A DNA stretch of 64,000 bases from Bacteroidales bacterium (GCA_017535125.1 JAFXUS010000007.1:1-64000); one strand, 5' to 3'; shown: positions 1 through 9,813, numbered from the stretch's first letter. The notes: generated from the letters alone by a model not told the origin. Program-made: numbers and translations.

Positions 1-832
<832 letters not shown>

Positions 833-883
833 CTATTAAATGTTAATAAATGTTGTTGTTACACTTCTAACCGAAAAGCGACG

Positions 884-914
884 CAAATTTAGCACTTTTT
901 CCGATGAAAATCAA
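884..914 (-). promoter_or_regulatory. Bacteroidetes-type promoter of gap
   Basis: On the minus strand a TTG (914-912) is followed by 20 bases and then TAAATTTG (891-884), matching the Bacteroidetes housekeeping pattern. The -7 box overlaps the lpxB stop codon, so gap is fired from inside the lpxB 3' end and has a leader of about 60 bases. Confidence 0.6.
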
Positions 915-2037
915 CCCCTTTGCGAATTTCTTCGATCATCGCGCGGGCAACGGCGCGGGAGGCGCCTGCGCCGCCCAGGGACTGCCGGATTTCCGCGTAG
1001 CCGGCACGCATTTTCCCGCGGTATTCCGTGTCCTCCACGAGGCGACGGAGCTCGTCCGAGACGGCCTCCGGGGTGAGGTCCTCCTGGATCAGTTCGCGGA
1101 AGACTTCCCGGTCGAGGCAGAGGTTGCCGAGGGAGATGTATTTGACGTGGTCGAGCACGTGCAGCACGTTGCGGGCAATCCAGGCGGTGACGGGCGAGGT
1201 GCTCCAGCCGACCACCTGCGGTGTGCCGATGAGCGCGGCCTCGAGCGACGCGGTACCCGAGTTGATCACGGCCGCGTCCGCAAAGCGGAGAATGTCGTAG
1301 GTGCGGCCGAAGAGCAGGTCCACGTTCGCGCGGCCGCCGAGGTACGGCGCGTAATCCGCTTCGCTGCGGGCCGGCGCGCCGGCCACGACGAAGCGGACGT
1401 CCTCCCAGCCCGGCAGGGCTGCGAGGCGGTCGGCGGCCGCCATGCACACAGGCATCATGCGGCTGATCTCCCCTTTCCGGGAGCCGGCCAGCAGCGCCAC
1501 GTAGCGGCCCTCCACGGGGCGCGTGAATTCGTGCGCGTCCACCGCGTCCAGGAGCGGATTGCCCTGATAGGAGAAGGGAATCCCCTGCTTCGTAAAATAC
1601 GGAACCTCAAAGGGAAAGACGATGAAGAGCCGGTCCACCCAGGCCTTCAGCTTCCGGTTGCGCCCGGGGCGCGACGCCCAGGTCTTGGGCGCGATGTAAT
1701 AATAGACGCGGATGCCGCGGGCATGGCACCATTTCGCGATGCGCAGGTTGAATCCCGGATAGTCGATCAGGATGACGGCGTCGGGCCGCCAGGCGGCGAT
1801 GTCGCGCTTGCAGTCGCGCAGATTGCGCAGCAGTTTGCCCGCCCTGCCCAGGACGTCCGTCAGGCCCATTACGGCCCCTTCGCGGTAGTGATATGCCAGC
1901 TCCGCGCCCGCCGCCTGCATCAATTCGCCGCCCCGGCAGCGGAACGCCGCCTCCGGGTCCTCGGCCTGCAGACCGCGGATCAGGTTGCTCCCATGCAGGT
2001 CGCCGGAAGCCTCGCCGGCAATCAGATAATAACGCAT
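889..2037 (-). CDS. lpxB: Lipid-A-disaccharide synthase
   Basis: GT19 glycosyltransferase that joins UDP-2,3-diacylglucosamine to 2,3-diacylglucosamine-1-phosphate (lipid X) to give the lipid A disaccharide at the inner membrane. It has 382 residues, the same length as the E. coli enzyme. The N-terminal motif GEASGDLHG (8-16) and the later SGTASLEAAL nucleotide-sugar segment are typical. It overlaps the 3' end of surE by 16 bases, so the two are probably translated together. It is the last gene of the minus-strand run DUF349-yidC-yggS-surE-lpxB, which mixes envelope assembly genes with housekeeping ones. Confidence 0.96.
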   Translation of the reverse strand: MRYYLIAGEASGDLHGSNLIRGLQAEDPEAAFRCRGGELMQAAGAELAYHYREGAVMGLTDVLGRAGKLLRNLRDCKRDIAAWRPDAVILIDYPGFNLRIAKWCHARGIRVYYYIAPKTWASRPGRNRKLKAWVDRLFIVFPFEVPYFTKQGIPFSYQGNPLLDAVDAHEFTRPVEGRYVALLAGSRKGEISRMMPVCMAAADRLAALPGWEDVRFVVAGAPARSEADYAPYLGGRANVDLLFGRTYDILRFADAAVINSGTASLEAALIGTPQVVGWSTSPVTAWIARNVLHVLDHVKYISLGNLCLDREVFRELIQEDLTPEAVSDELRRLVEDTEYRGKMRAGYAEIRQSLGGAGASRAVARAMIEEIRKGVDFHRKKC

Positions 2038-2846
2038 AGGCGGTCGAATTCGGCCAGGTCGGTGTTGTCGATGTTCTGCGGGGTGATGACCACGTAGCCC
2101 TGCTCGAGCAGGCGGTGGTCGGCGTCGGCGGGGTTGTCCCCGTTGTCCGTGAAATCGCCCGCCATCACGTAGAGCTGCTCGTCCGGCTCCAGGTGGGCCA
2201 GGTAGCGGCAGTCCTCTTCGGTGGGCGTGTGGCCGCGTTCGTCCAGGAAGCGGCCGTAGTCCTGGTATTCATGCTCCCAGTGGGCGCGGCCCATGCGCGC
2301 GACGCGGATGCCGTGGATGCGCTCGGAGGGGCGGTGCGGGAAATTGATGTTGTAGAAATGGCCGTACTGCCGGTTGATCTGCGGAAGCAGCTTGTCCAGG
2401 ATACGCGGCAGCAGATCCTCCACGCCGGAGAAATCCGGATCAGGATTGAAAGTGTCCAGGCTCACGCCGATGGACGGAATGCCGTTCACGGCGCCCTCCA
2501 TCGCGGCGCCGATGGTGCCGGAATAGATGGAGGCCGTGGCGGCGTTGCTGCCGTGGTTGATGCCGCTGACGACGAGGTCCGGGCGCGCCGGATGGAGTAC
2601 GTTGTCGATGCCATACTTGATGCAGCTTGCGGGCGTGCCGTCCAGGTACCACCAGTCCTCCCCTTCCGTCTGGCGAAGATGCTTGACGGCAATGGGCTTG
2701 TAGCCCATCGTCACGGCCATGGACATGCCGCTCTGGGGGCGCTTGGGGGCAACGATGGTCAGTTCACCGTACGGCCTGAGGATCTTCACCAGGGTCAGCA
2801 GGCCCTTGGCATCGAATCCGTCGTCATTGGTTATCAGTATCCTCAT
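2022..2846 (-). CDS. surE: 5'/3'-nucleotidase SurE
   Basis: Metal-dependent phosphatase acting on nucleoside 5'- and 3'-monophosphates. It has 274 residues. The metal-binding NDDG motif is at residues 7-10, right after the start as expected, and the conserved SGINHGSNAATASIYSGT region supplies further active-site residues. It ends inside the lpxB start region (16-base overlap) and begins 3 bases after the yggS stop. Its place in this operon has no obvious mechanistic reason beyond co-expression. Confidence 0.96.
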   Translation of the reverse strand: MRILITNDDGFDAKGLLTLVKILRPYGELTIVAPKRPQSGMSMAVTMGYKPIAVKHLRQTEGEDWWYLDGTPASCIKYGIDNVLHPARPDLVVSGINHGSNAATASIYSGTIGAAMEGAVNGIPSIGVSLDTFNPDPDFSGVEDLLPRILDKLLPQINRQYGHFYNINFPHRPSERIHGIRVARMGRAHWEHEYQDYGRFLDERGHTPTEEDCRYLAHLEPDEQLYVMAGDFTDNGDNPADADHRLLEQGYVVITPQNIDNTDLAEFDRLCVII

Positions 2847-2849
2847 AGG

Positions 2850-3509
2850 CTAGTATTGTCTTTCTCCAAAAATCGCGGTGCCAATGCGGACGATGGTGGC
2901 GCCGTAGTCAAGGGCGATCTTCCAGTCGCCGGACATGCCGATGGACAGCTCCCGGAAATCCGTCAGCTCCGGGAAGAGGTCCTGCAGGTAGGCGCGGAAG
3001 TCCGCGATGCGCGCGAAATCCGCCCGGATGTCCTCCTCGCAGTCGGTATGCGAAGCCATGCCCATCAGGCCGCAGAAGCGGACGTTCCTGTATTTCTCCG
3101 CCCGGAACAGGATGTCGAGGATCTCCTCCTCCTTGAATCCCTGCTTGGTCTCCTCCGCCCCGATGTGCAGCTCCAGCAGCACGCGGATCTCCTTGTCGTT
3201 CGCCTTGCCCCAATCCTGGATGGCGTCCAGCAGGTGCTGGCTGTCCACGGACTGTACGAGCTGCGCATACGGCAGCACCATCTTGAGTTTGTTGGTCTGC
3301 AGGTGCCCCAAGAAGTGCCATTCCAGGTCCAGGTCCGCCAGGGCCTGGACCTTGGCGGCAAGCTCCTGCGGACGGTTTTCGCCGAAGGCGCGCTGCCCGG
3401 CGGCATACGCCTCGCGGATGGCCTCCTCAGGGTGAAATTTGGAAACTGCCACCAGCTTCACTTCCGGTGGCAGTTCCTGTTTGATTGCTATGATCTGCTC
3501 TTTAATCAT
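2850..3509 (-). CDS. YggS-type pyridoxal-phosphate homeostasis protein
   Basis: Single-domain fold-III PLP-binding protein of the YggS/PLPBP family, involved in vitamin B6 and amino-acid homeostasis. With the start used here it has 219 residues. The PLP lysine is Lys24 in AVSKFHP, followed by FGENRPQE and the FLGHLQTNK segment. An open frame extends 23 codons further upstream, but that stretch is inside yidC and does not resemble the family. The ATG at 3509 overlaps the yidC stop in a TAATG arrangement, which points to translational coupling. Confidence 0.94.
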   Translation of the reverse strand: MIKEQIIAIKQELPPEVKLVAVSKFHPEEAIREAYAAGQRAFGENRPQELAAKVQALADLDLEWHFLGHLQTNKLKMVLPYAQLVQSVDSQHLLDAIQDWGKANDKEIRVLLELHIGAEETKQGFKEEEILDILFRAEKYRNVRFCGLMGMASHTDCEEDIRADFARIADFRAYLQDLFPELTDFRELSIGMSGDWKIALDYGATIVRIGTAIFGERQY

Positions 3510-5371
3510 TACTTGCGTTTCTGCTGGCGTGCCTGCTGTTCCTGCAAACGCTGCGCTTCCTCGAGGCGCTGCTGCCACTTGCTCTTCGGCAGCGGCTTAC
3601 CCATGGAGGCGCGCACCTTCGCCAGGATGGCGTCCTTGTCGATGGAACGGCGGATGGCCCAGGTCTGGACGATGGCGATCAGCTGCGAAAGCAGATAGTA
3701 GTAGCTGAGGGCCGCGGACAGGCTGTTGCAGATGAAGAACATCATGATCGGCATCATCCACAGCGTCATGAAGCGCATCGAAGCGGCGTTCGGGTCGTTG
3801 CCGCCCGGCTGGCTGGACATCGTCATCTTGGAGTAGAGCCACATCGTGATCGCCATCAGCAGGGCGAATAGGGACACGTGGTCGCCGATCAGCGGCACGC
3901 GCTGGCCGAAGTCCACGATGGCGTCATAGGCCGAAAGGTCCTGGCACCACAGGAACGGCTGCTGGCGCAGCTCGATGGAAGCCGGGAAGAAGCGGAACAT
4001 GGCCCACAGGATCGGGAAGGTGAGCAGGGTCGGCAGGCAGCCGCCCATCGGGCTCACGCCCGCCCGCTTGTACAGCTCCATCGTGGCCTGCTGCTTCTTC
4101 ATCATCTCCTGCTGATTGTCCGTGTGCGGGAACTTCTCGTTCAGCTTGTCGAGCTCGGGCTTGAGCGCGCTCATCTTGGCGGAAGAAGCATAGGACTTGT
4201 AGGTCAGCGGGAACACCACGATCTTGATGACGATGGTCATCAGGAGAATGATGAGGCCGAAACTGGAGATGAAACGGTGGAAGAAGTCGAACATCGGGAT
4301 GATCGCGTAGCGGGTGAACCAGCCCACGAGCCAGCCGCCCAGCGGAATGATCTTCTCGTATTTGTTCCCGATGGCCTTCAGCGTCTTGAAGTGGTTGGGA
4401 CCGAAGTAGAACTCGAACGGAATGCTCCCGTTGCCGCCCGTCGGCAGGTCGGCGCGCATCTGGGCGCTGCAGTTCATGAGGTTGCGGTCCGGATCCTCCT
4501 GCGGGAAGAAGCTCACCGCCAACTCGCCCGAGGCGAACTCGCCCGGTGCGCGCATGATGGCGGAGAAGAACTGCTGCTGGAAAGCGAACCAGCTCAGCTT
4601 GGAATCGATCCGGCGGCTGCCGTTGCGGCCGCGGCCGATCTCGGACGGCTTCTTGTCGCCCGTGAAATAGTAGTCCAGCTTGGAGTACTGCGACTCGTTC
4701 TTGTAGCCCTTCTCCATGCGCGGCATCGTGACGTTGAAGTCGAGATCGAACATGGTGACGTTGCGCGGGATGACGTTCCCCATTTCCACGAAGGAGAGGA
4801 GATTGTCCACCTGGTAGCTGTCGGCGTGGAGGGTGTATTTCTGCTCGATGTAGCCGCCTCCGGCGAACGGAAGCCGCATCACCAGCGTGCTGTCGCTCTG
4901 CTCCGCCACCTGGAAGTTGAAGTCCCGGGTGCGGATGGCCTCGCCCGCATACAAGCTCAGCGAGTACTCGGCCCCGCCGGGCTTGAAGAGGTACAGGTCG
5001 GTGCTGTCGTAGTTCTTGTAGTCCTTGACCTGCACCGCATACGGCTGGGCGCCGCGGGTGGTGAACTGGACCTTGAGCTTGCTGTTCTCGAGGGTGATGA
5101 TCTGCTCCGCAGCGTGCGAGGCGCTCTCGAGCAGGGAGTCCTTGTAGATGGACGCCGCGGGGACAGCGGACGCACCGCCGTCCACCGTCAGGGAGTCATT
5201 CCGGACCTGATCCGGAACCTCCGCCTGACGCGCGAGCGATTCCACCAACGCGACGGAGTCCAGCTGCGCCTGCAGCTCGGCCCGCTTGCGCGCCTGCTTG
5301 GTCTGGAAGAAGGTGAAGCCGATGAAAATGGCCGCGATCAGGACGAAGCCGATGACTGAATTCTTGTCCAT
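3509..5371 (-). CDS. yidC: Membrane protein insertase YidC
   Basis: Inner-membrane insertase and chaperone for membrane proteins, working with or without SecYEG. It has 620 residues: an N-terminal transmembrane helix (about 5-22), a large periplasmic beta domain, and the conserved C-terminal five-helix 60-kDa-inner-membrane-protein domain (about 365-590). The tail is rich in Arg, Gln and Lys. Start and stop overlap the neighbours (TAATG at both ends). Residues 51-60 (EVPDQVRNDS) lie in the linker after the first helix and are encoded by a palindrome-bearing REP-like stretch (5192-5221), which looks like a small insertion tolerated by a disordered linker. Confidence 0.97.
   Translation of the reverse strand: MDKNSVIGFVLIAAIFIGFTFFQTKQARKRAELQAQLDSVALVESLARQAEVPDQVRNDSLTVDGGASAVPAASIYKDSLLESASHAAEQIITLENSKLKVQFTTRGAQPYAVQVKDYKNYDSTDLYLFKPGGAEYSLSLYAGEAIRTRDFNFQVAEQSDSTLVMRLPFAGGGYIEQKYTLHADSYQVDNLLSFVEMGNVIPRNVTMFDLDFNVTMPRMEKGYKNESQYSKLDYYFTGDKKPSEIGRGRNGSRRIDSKLSWFAFQQQFFSAIMRAPGEFASGELAVSFFPQEDPDRNLMNCSAQMRADLPTGGNGSIPFEFYFGPNHFKTLKAIGNKYEKIIPLGGWLVGWFTRYAIIPMFDFFHRFISSFGLIILLMTIVIKIVVFPLTYKSYASSAKMSALKPELDKLNEKFPHTDNQQEMMKKQQATMELYKRAGVSPMGGCLPTLLTFPILWAMFRFFPASIELRQQPFLWCQDLSAYDAIVDFGQRVPLIGDHVSLFALLMAITMWLYSKMTMSSQPGGNDPNAASMRFMTLWMMPIMMFFICNSLSAALSYYYLLSQLIAIVQTWAIRRSIDKDAILAKVRASMGKPLPKSKWQQRLEEAQRLQEQQARQQKRK
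5192..5221. repeat. REP-like palindrome inside yidC
   Basis: Inverted repeat TTCCGGA / TCCGGAA with a 5-base loop (CCTGA) within the yidC linker coding region. The encoded peptide PDQVRND is a translation often seen where short dispersed palindromes have entered genes. Related but not identical elements occur in murI and elsewhere in the window. Confidence 0.6.
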
Positions 5372-7254
5372 TATGCCTCGCCCTCCTCAGCCTTGCGGAT
5401 CTGCGCCTCCAATTCCTTCAACTCGGCCTTGGCTTGCTCGATTCTCTCCTCCATCTGCTTGATCAGCGGTTCGCTGTTCTTCGAAGCGGAGAAGAAGCCG
5501 ATGTTATTCTCGTAGGTGGTGATGTTCTGCTGGAGCTTGTTGTACTTCTCGATCAAGGCATCCTTGGGGCTGCGCGGGGCGCGGCCGGCGTGGGCCGGGG
5601 CGCTGCGCTGCGCGCCGAATTCGGGGAACTTCTCCTGCATCGCGTCGCGGTAGGCGCGGCCGATGGCGTCCTTCTCCTTGAAGGGAACGTGGCCGATGGC
5701 CGACCAGCGCTCCTGGAAGGCGCGCATCGCCTCCTCGTTGGCGGCAGCCTCCGCGGCCGGCTCGTACGCCTGGATGTCCTCGACGACCTTGCGCTTCGCG
5801 CGCAGGTTGCCGTAGAAGTCGTTCTCGCCGCCGGCGTTGGCGTCACGCGCGGCGAAGAACTCGTCGCAGGCGGCACGGAAACGCTTCCAGAGCGCCTCGG
5901 ACTTCTTGCGCGGCACGGCGCCGATCTCCTTCCACTGCTTCTGCAGGGCGATGAACTGGTCCGTGGCCTTCTTCCACTCCGTGCTGGTCTTGAGCGCCTC
6001 GGCCTGCTCGATCAGGGCGACCTTCTTGTCCAGGTTCTCGCTCATGTTGCCCTTGATGCCGGAGTAGAATTCGCGCTTGCGCGTGAAGAATGCGTCGCAG
6101 GCGGCGCGGAAACGGTCGTAGATCTTCTGGTTGTCCTTCTTGGTGGCGTAGCCGATGCGGCGCCAGGCGGCCTGGATCTCCTCGATCTCCTTGGACGCGG
6201 CGTTCCAGCCGGCGGTGTTCGTGATCTCGCGGGCGGCGATCTCCTCCGTGCGCTCGCACAGCTCCGTCTTCTTGACGAGGTTGTCCGCCTGCTGCTCCTT
6301 GAGGCCCTCGAAATGGGCCTGGTAGCGCTTGTTGATCACGGCCGTGGCGGCCTTGAAGCGGTTCCAGATGTCCTCGCGCTTCTCCTTGGCCACGGGGCCG
6401 AACTCCTTCCACTGCTCGTGCAGCTTCTGCAGCTCGTGGAACGCGCTCACGACGTTCTCGTTCTCGGCGAGCTTCTCAGCCGCCTCGCAGAAGGCCTCCT
6501 TGGCCTCGAGGTTCTTGCGGAAGTCCAGGTCGCGCAGGTCGCGGTTGATCTTGACCATGTCGTAGAACTTCTCCACATAGAACTGGTAGGTATCGTTGAT
6601 GTCCCGGAAGGCGGTGGCGGGCACGGGACCCGCTTCGCGCCAGCGGTTCTGCAGCTCGCGGAACGCCGGGAACTGGGCGCTGACATCTTCCTGGCCTTCG
6701 ACGAGGGCCTTGAGCTCCTCGATGATGGCCTGCTTCTTGGCCAGGTTCTCCTCGCGGCGGGCGTCCTGCTCCTTGTTGTATTCGGCGCGCTCCTTCTTGT
6801 AATCTGCGTACAGCGCCTTGAAATTCTGCTCGACGGCCTCGAAAGGATTGTCTTGGCTGGACTCCGCGTCATCCGACACGCCGCTCTCGCCCTTGAGGCG
6901 GCCCAACAGCTTGTAGAAGGCGGACTTGATGGCCTCGGCCTCCTTGGAACGGGACATCCGCTCCGCGCTGTCTTTCAACTGTACGAACATGTCGGAAAGC
7001 TCCGAGAGGGACTTGTCGGCGAAGTTCTCCACCTTGTCCGCCACGTCGGCGGCCTTGTCGGCCACCTTGTCGGCGACGGCCTCGACCTTGTCGGCGAGGG
7101 TCTCCTCCGGCTGGGCGGCGGGGGCTTCGGGTTGGGGCTCGGACTGAGCCGGTTCTGCGACGGGTGCCTCTTCAGCAACTACGGTGTCTGCCACCTGGTT
7201 TTCTACATCTGCGGAGTCTTTGATGATCTCCTCAGGAATGATGTTCTCGCTCAT
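5371..7254 (-). CDS. DUF349 repeat protein
   Basis: Cytoplasmic protein of 627 residues with an acidic, Ala/Pro/Glu-rich N-terminus (about 1-120), including the repeated ADKV segments, followed by at least five DUF349 repeats. These are recognisable from the recurring pattern W-(K/R)-x-x-G-x-V with a following R-F-(R/K)-A-A-x-(D/A)-x-F-F. The whole is strongly helical and highly charged. DUF349 has no settled biochemical role. The ATG at 7254 is preferred over a longer open frame because the upstream extension would run through the divergent trmD promoter. It is the first gene of the operon and its stop overlaps the yidC start. Confidence 0.85.
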   Translation of the reverse strand: MSENIIPEEIIKDSADVENQVADTVVAEEAPVAEPAQSEPQPEAPAAQPEETLADKVEAVADKVADKAADVADKVENFADKSLSELSDMFVQLKDSAERMSRSKEAEAIKSAFYKLLGRLKGESGVSDDAESSQDNPFEAVEQNFKALYADYKKERAEYNKEQDARREENLAKKQAIIEELKALVEGQEDVSAQFPAFRELQNRWREAGPVPATAFRDINDTYQFYVEKFYDMVKINRDLRDLDFRKNLEAKEAFCEAAEKLAENENVVSAFHELQKLHEQWKEFGPVAKEKREDIWNRFKAATAVINKRYQAHFEGLKEQQADNLVKKTELCERTEEIAAREITNTAGWNAASKEIEEIQAAWRRIGYATKKDNQKIYDRFRAACDAFFTRKREFYSGIKGNMSENLDKKVALIEQAEALKTSTEWKKATDQFIALQKQWKEIGAVPRKKSEALWKRFRAACDEFFAARDANAGGENDFYGNLRAKRKVVEDIQAYEPAAEAAANEEAMRAFQERWSAIGHVPFKEKDAIGRAYRDAMQEKFPEFGAQRSAPAHAGRAPRSPKDALIEKYNKLQQNITTYENNIGFFSASKNSEPLIKQMEERIEQAKAELKELEAQIRKAEEGEA

Positions 7255-7286
7255 ATTATCAGAGTTTATAAAAATGTTATAGCTGA

Positions 7287-7294
7287 CAAATATA
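7287..7294 (-). promoter_or_regulatory. -7 box upstream of the DUF349-yidC-lpxB operon
   Basis: TATATTTG on the minus strand, 32 bases before the DUF349 ATG, matches TAnnTTTG. No clear TTTG box is found 19-21 bases upstream. The spacer with trmD is very AT-rich and also holds a rightward TATTTTTG (7317-7324), 18 bases before trmD. Confidence 0.45.
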
Positions 7295-7316
7295 CTAAAA
7301 TATAAAATAAAAAGGG

Positions 7317-7324
7317 TATTTTTG
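7317..7324 (+). promoter_or_regulatory. -7 box upstream of trmD
   Basis: TATTTTTG matches the TAnnTTTG consensus and lies 18 bases before the trmD ATG. A good -33 element is not evident. Confidence 0.4.
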
Positions 7325-7342
7325 CGGGACAAAACCAAGATT

Positions 7343-8020
7343 ATGCGAATCGATATTCTCAGCGTCGTCCCCGAGTTGCTGGAGAGTCCCCTCTCCCACT
7401 CCATCGTGGGCCGCGCCATCAAGAAAGGACTGGTGGACATCCGGGTCCATAACCTGCGCAAATACGGCATCGGCCCCCGCAAGAACGTGGACGACTACAG
7501 CTACGGCGGCGACGCCGGCATGGTGATGCGCATCGAACCGGTCTATGACATGATCAGCGAGCTGCGCGCCGAGCGCGAATACGACGAAGTCATCTATCTC
7601 TCCCCGGACGGCGAACGCCTCAACCAGGCCATCTCCAACGAGCTCTCGCTCAAAGAGAACATCATCCTGCTCTGCGGCCACTACAAAGGCATCGACCACC
7701 GCATCCGCGAGCACCTCGTCACGCGCGAGATCTCCGTCGGCGACTATGTCGTCAGCGGCGGCGAGATTCCCGCGGCACTGCTCACCGATTCCATCGTGCG
7801 GCTGATCCCCGGCGCCCTGACTGACGAGACCTCCGCCCTGTCGGACAGTTTCCAGGACGGTCTCCTCTCCCCGCCCGTCTATACGCGGCCGGTGGAGTTC
7901 AACGGTTGGAAGGTCCCGGACGTTTTGCTCAGCGGAAACCCGAAACTCATTGAAGCATGGCAAGATGAGCAAGCTTTGGAGCGGACGAAACACCTGCGGC
8001 CGGAGCTAATTAATAAATAA
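7343..8020 (+). CDS. trmD: tRNA (guanine(37)-N1)-methyltransferase
   Basis: SPOUT-class methyltransferase that puts a methyl group on N1 of G37 in tRNAs and so limits +1 frameshifting. It has 225 residues. The trefoil-knot SAM-binding segments are visible: [23 protein letters not shown] and [11 protein letters not shown]. The ATG at 7343 opens on [11 protein letters not shown], the usual family start; an upstream in-frame start would add seven residues lying next to the -7 box. It stands alone, without the rpsP/rimM/rplS neighbours seen in many bacteria. Confidence 0.96.
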   Translation: MRIDILSVVPELLESPLSHSIVGRAIKKGLVDIRVHNLRKYGIGPRKNVDDYSYGGDAGMVMRIEPVYDMISELRAEREYDEVIYLSPDGERLNQAISNELSLKENIILLCGHYKGIDHRIREHLVTREISVGDYVVSGGEIPAALLTDSIVRLIPGALTDETSALSDSFQDGLLSPPVYTRPVEFNGWKVPDVLLSGNPKLIEAWQDEQALERTKHLRPELINK

Positions 8021-8075
8021 TTTTAAGAACTCCGAAGAATTTTTTTAGAAAATTTTCAAAAAAAAGTGAAAAAAG

Positions 8076-8106
8076 TTTGCACAATTAAAAAATGTGCGTA
8101 ACTTTG
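8076..8106 (+). promoter_or_regulatory. Near-consensus Bacteroidetes promoter
   Basis: TTTG (8076-8079), 19 bases, TAACTTTG (8099-8106). This is among the best matches to the Bacteroidetes pattern in the window. The only thing downstream on this strand before a terminator is the short transcript described in the next entry. Confidence 0.75.
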
Positions 8107-8111
8107 CCATC

Positions 8112-8236
8112 AGAAATGACAACAACTCGACTCCGGTTCTGTGCCGGAGACTTCTAACCAACAATAATTTAAACCTTCTATAAGGTAATACACTACTAAC
8201 TAACCGTAACAACCCGCTGTGAAGCGGGTTGTTTTC
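8112..8236 (+). ncRNA. Candidate small RNA or mini-ORF transcript of about 125 nt
   Basis: A strong promoter (8076-8106) and an intrinsic terminator (8210-8235) enclose about 125 bases with no ordinary gene. Predicted hairpins are CTCCGG/CCGGAG (8131-8149), ACCTT/AAGGT (8173-8186) and the terminator stem. A 13-codon ORF, ATG at 8116 to TAA at 8155-8157, reads MTTTRLRFCAGDF and begins only 9 bases after the -7 box; the first hairpin lies inside it. The unit could be a regulatory RNA, a leader-peptide remnant, or a tiny peptide gene. Downstream genes are convergent, so it is not the leader of any gene present here. I do not recognise a known RNA family. Confidence 0.5.
8210..8235 (+). terminator. 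Intrinsic terminator
   Basis: Nine-base stem CAACCCGCT / AGCGGGTTG with a GTGA loop followed by TTTT. It ends the short transcript from 8112 and lies 26 bases before the convergent gene's stop codon. Confidence 0.75.
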
Positions 8237-8261
8237 GTATATGCTGCTGAGGGCTGCCAGA

Positions 8262-8909
8262 TCAGCCCTTGCGCTGCTTCTCGAATTCGTCGTATTTGTC
8301 CAGGAATTCCCGGCATTTGGGTTCATTGCCCAGCTTCCGGTACAGGACGGAGATATCGAAGCACAGGGGCTGCGGGTGGACATAATCATTCCCCGGATAT
8401 TTCAGGCTGATGTCGTAGGCCAGCAGGTTCAGGTCCAGCGCCCGCTGGTACATCCCCTGCTCGCCGTAGCAATACGCCGCAAAGGAAAGGTCCCCGCCGG
8501 CCCGGGATCCATATTCTCCGTAGAGGGCCTTGAGGACGGCCGCCGATTCGATGAAGTGCGGCGCCGCCTCGGCGAATCTGTCCTGCGCCACGAAAAAATT
8601 GCCGGCCATGCGGTGCGCCTTGCCCGTTCGTGCGTCCCGGGGTCCGAACAGCTTTTCGCACAAAGACAGGTCCAGGGCGATGTATTCTTCCGCCTTGGAC
8701 TCATAGAGCCGGCCGAACTGCCAGTGGTCCGCCAGCACCTCCGCATAGTCATGCACCAGCGCCTCGAACTCCGGCCCGTCCAGCGCCTGCTCCCGCGCCT
8801 GACTGACGGCCTCTTCAAAAATGGCCACCGCCGCATCAAGACCTTCCTGATATGTCTCATAGGTGCCGTTCAAGGCATCATGGGCCTTCTTGATCGTTTC
8901 TGTTACCAT
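8262..8909 (-). CDS. Helical, TPR-like hypothetical protein
   Basis: Protein of 215 residues with no signal peptide or membrane segment, probably cytoplasmic. Repeating amphipathic helix pairs, with patterns such as A-x-x-F-x-E-A-A-x-x-F-x-E-S and G-M-Y-Q-R-A-L-D-L-N-L-L-A, suggest tetratricopeptide-like repeats over most of the length (about 45-205), implying a protein-protein scaffold. The ATG at 8909 is used instead of an in-frame TTG six bases upstream. It follows the next helical gene by 10 bases, so they probably form one unit. I cannot name a function. The nearby triple AAA+ protein is a possible partner, but that is only a guess from position. Confidence 0.6.
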   Translation of the reverse strand: MVTETIKKAHDALNGTYETYQEGLDAAVAIFEEAVSQAREQALDGPEFEALVHDYAEVLADHWQFGRLYESKAEEYIALDLSLCEKLFGPRDARTGKAHRMAGNFFVAQDRFAEAAPHFIESAAVLKALYGEYGSRAGGDLSFAAYCYGEQGMYQRALDLNLLAYDISLKYPGNDYVHPQPLCFDISVLYRKLGNEPKCREFLDKYDEFEKQRKG

Positions 8910-8919
8910 AGGCAAGGCG

Positions 8920-9813
8920 TTAATCCTCCATGGCTTTTGCCTTCAGGCTAAGGCAGTCCATAAGTTCTTTATAATCTTCCAATTCTTCAAATATCTCCGC
9001 TGCGATACTGAAGTTCTGCAGCGCCTCCTCCCTCTCTCCCAACTCCATAAGCATCATGCCGGCTTTTCGATAGGCATCGCCGACGACCGGATCATCTGTC
9101 CCGTATGTCGTTTCAAAATGCGCCACCATCTCGTTCACATAGTCCTGGAAGCCTTCCAGGATATCCGGACAGATGGTCCGCTTTTCCATCACGAACTTGC
9201 AGTACATCCACAACAGTGCGGCATGGTTCTGCACGTCAATGTGATTTTCCTCACAATATTCATGGGCGATCTGGTACATCTTGACGGTTTGCCGGATCCG
9301 GGACGGAACATCCCCGCATTCGCTTTTCATCTGCTCCGCCTTCGCCAGCCGGGAAACATATCCCTCGTGCCGATTTTCCCGTTCGGCCTCGTCGCGCCGC
9401 AGGCTTACCTTGTACGTTTCTTCCTCACCCCCCGGCTCCAAATGGTGGCCGATTTCCCCGAGATATTCTTCGATTTCCTTGATATTTTCCTCTGTAATCC
9501 CGATGCATCTCCGGAACTCTTCTTCCGTGATCTGCAGCACGTCAATCAGCCGTTCGGCCTCCTGGATATTCAGCCGCGCAATCACCTCGTCGGAGAGCGG
9601 CGTGTCCTCAACCTTCAGGGCGAGCAAAGGATCTTCGCGCAGAGCAAATTGAAGGGCCTCCTCCAGAATGAACGACCTCCACTCCGTGTCGGGATACTCC
9701 TTCAGGACGTCCCGGTACCGCACCCGCAGCGCCTGCTCATCCGGGCAGGCTTTCCTGAATGCCGCGACCTTCTTGGCCAGCCAGGGGTTGATGGGATGGG
9801 GTTTTTCAGTCAT
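8920..9813 (-). CDS. Helical, acidic hypothetical protein with TPR-like C-terminus
   Basis: Predicted cytoplasmic protein of 297 residues, rich in Glu and Lys. The N-terminal half has no recognisable domain. The C-terminal part (about 215-290) contains helix pairs ending in GEREEALQNFSIAAEIFEEL, a typical TPR-like pattern. The ATG at 9813 is preferred to a GTG at 9846 because the extra residues are a short basic run (PRKKKRYP) directly abutting the AT-rich island. It is probably co-transcribed with the next helical gene. Function unknown. Confidence 0.55.
   Translation of the reverse strand: MTEKPHPINPWLAKKVAAFRKACPDEQALRVRYRDVLKEYPDTEWRSFILEEALQFALREDPLLALKVEDTPLSDEVIARLNIQEAERLIDVLQITEEEFRRCIGITEENIKEIEEYLGEIGHHLEPGGEEETYKVSLRRDEAERENRHEGYVSRLAKAEQMKSECGDVPSRIRQTVKMYQIAHEYCEENHIDVQNHAALLWMYCKFVMEKRTICPDILEGFQDYVNEMVAHFETTYGTDDPVVGDAYRKAGMMLMELGEREEALQNFSIAAEIFEELEDYKELMDCLSLKAKAMED

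Noticed and set aside
3878..7305. Plus-strand frames of about 490 and 620 codons opposite yidC and the DUF349 gene
   Set aside because: Compositionally biased shadows of the minus-strand genes.
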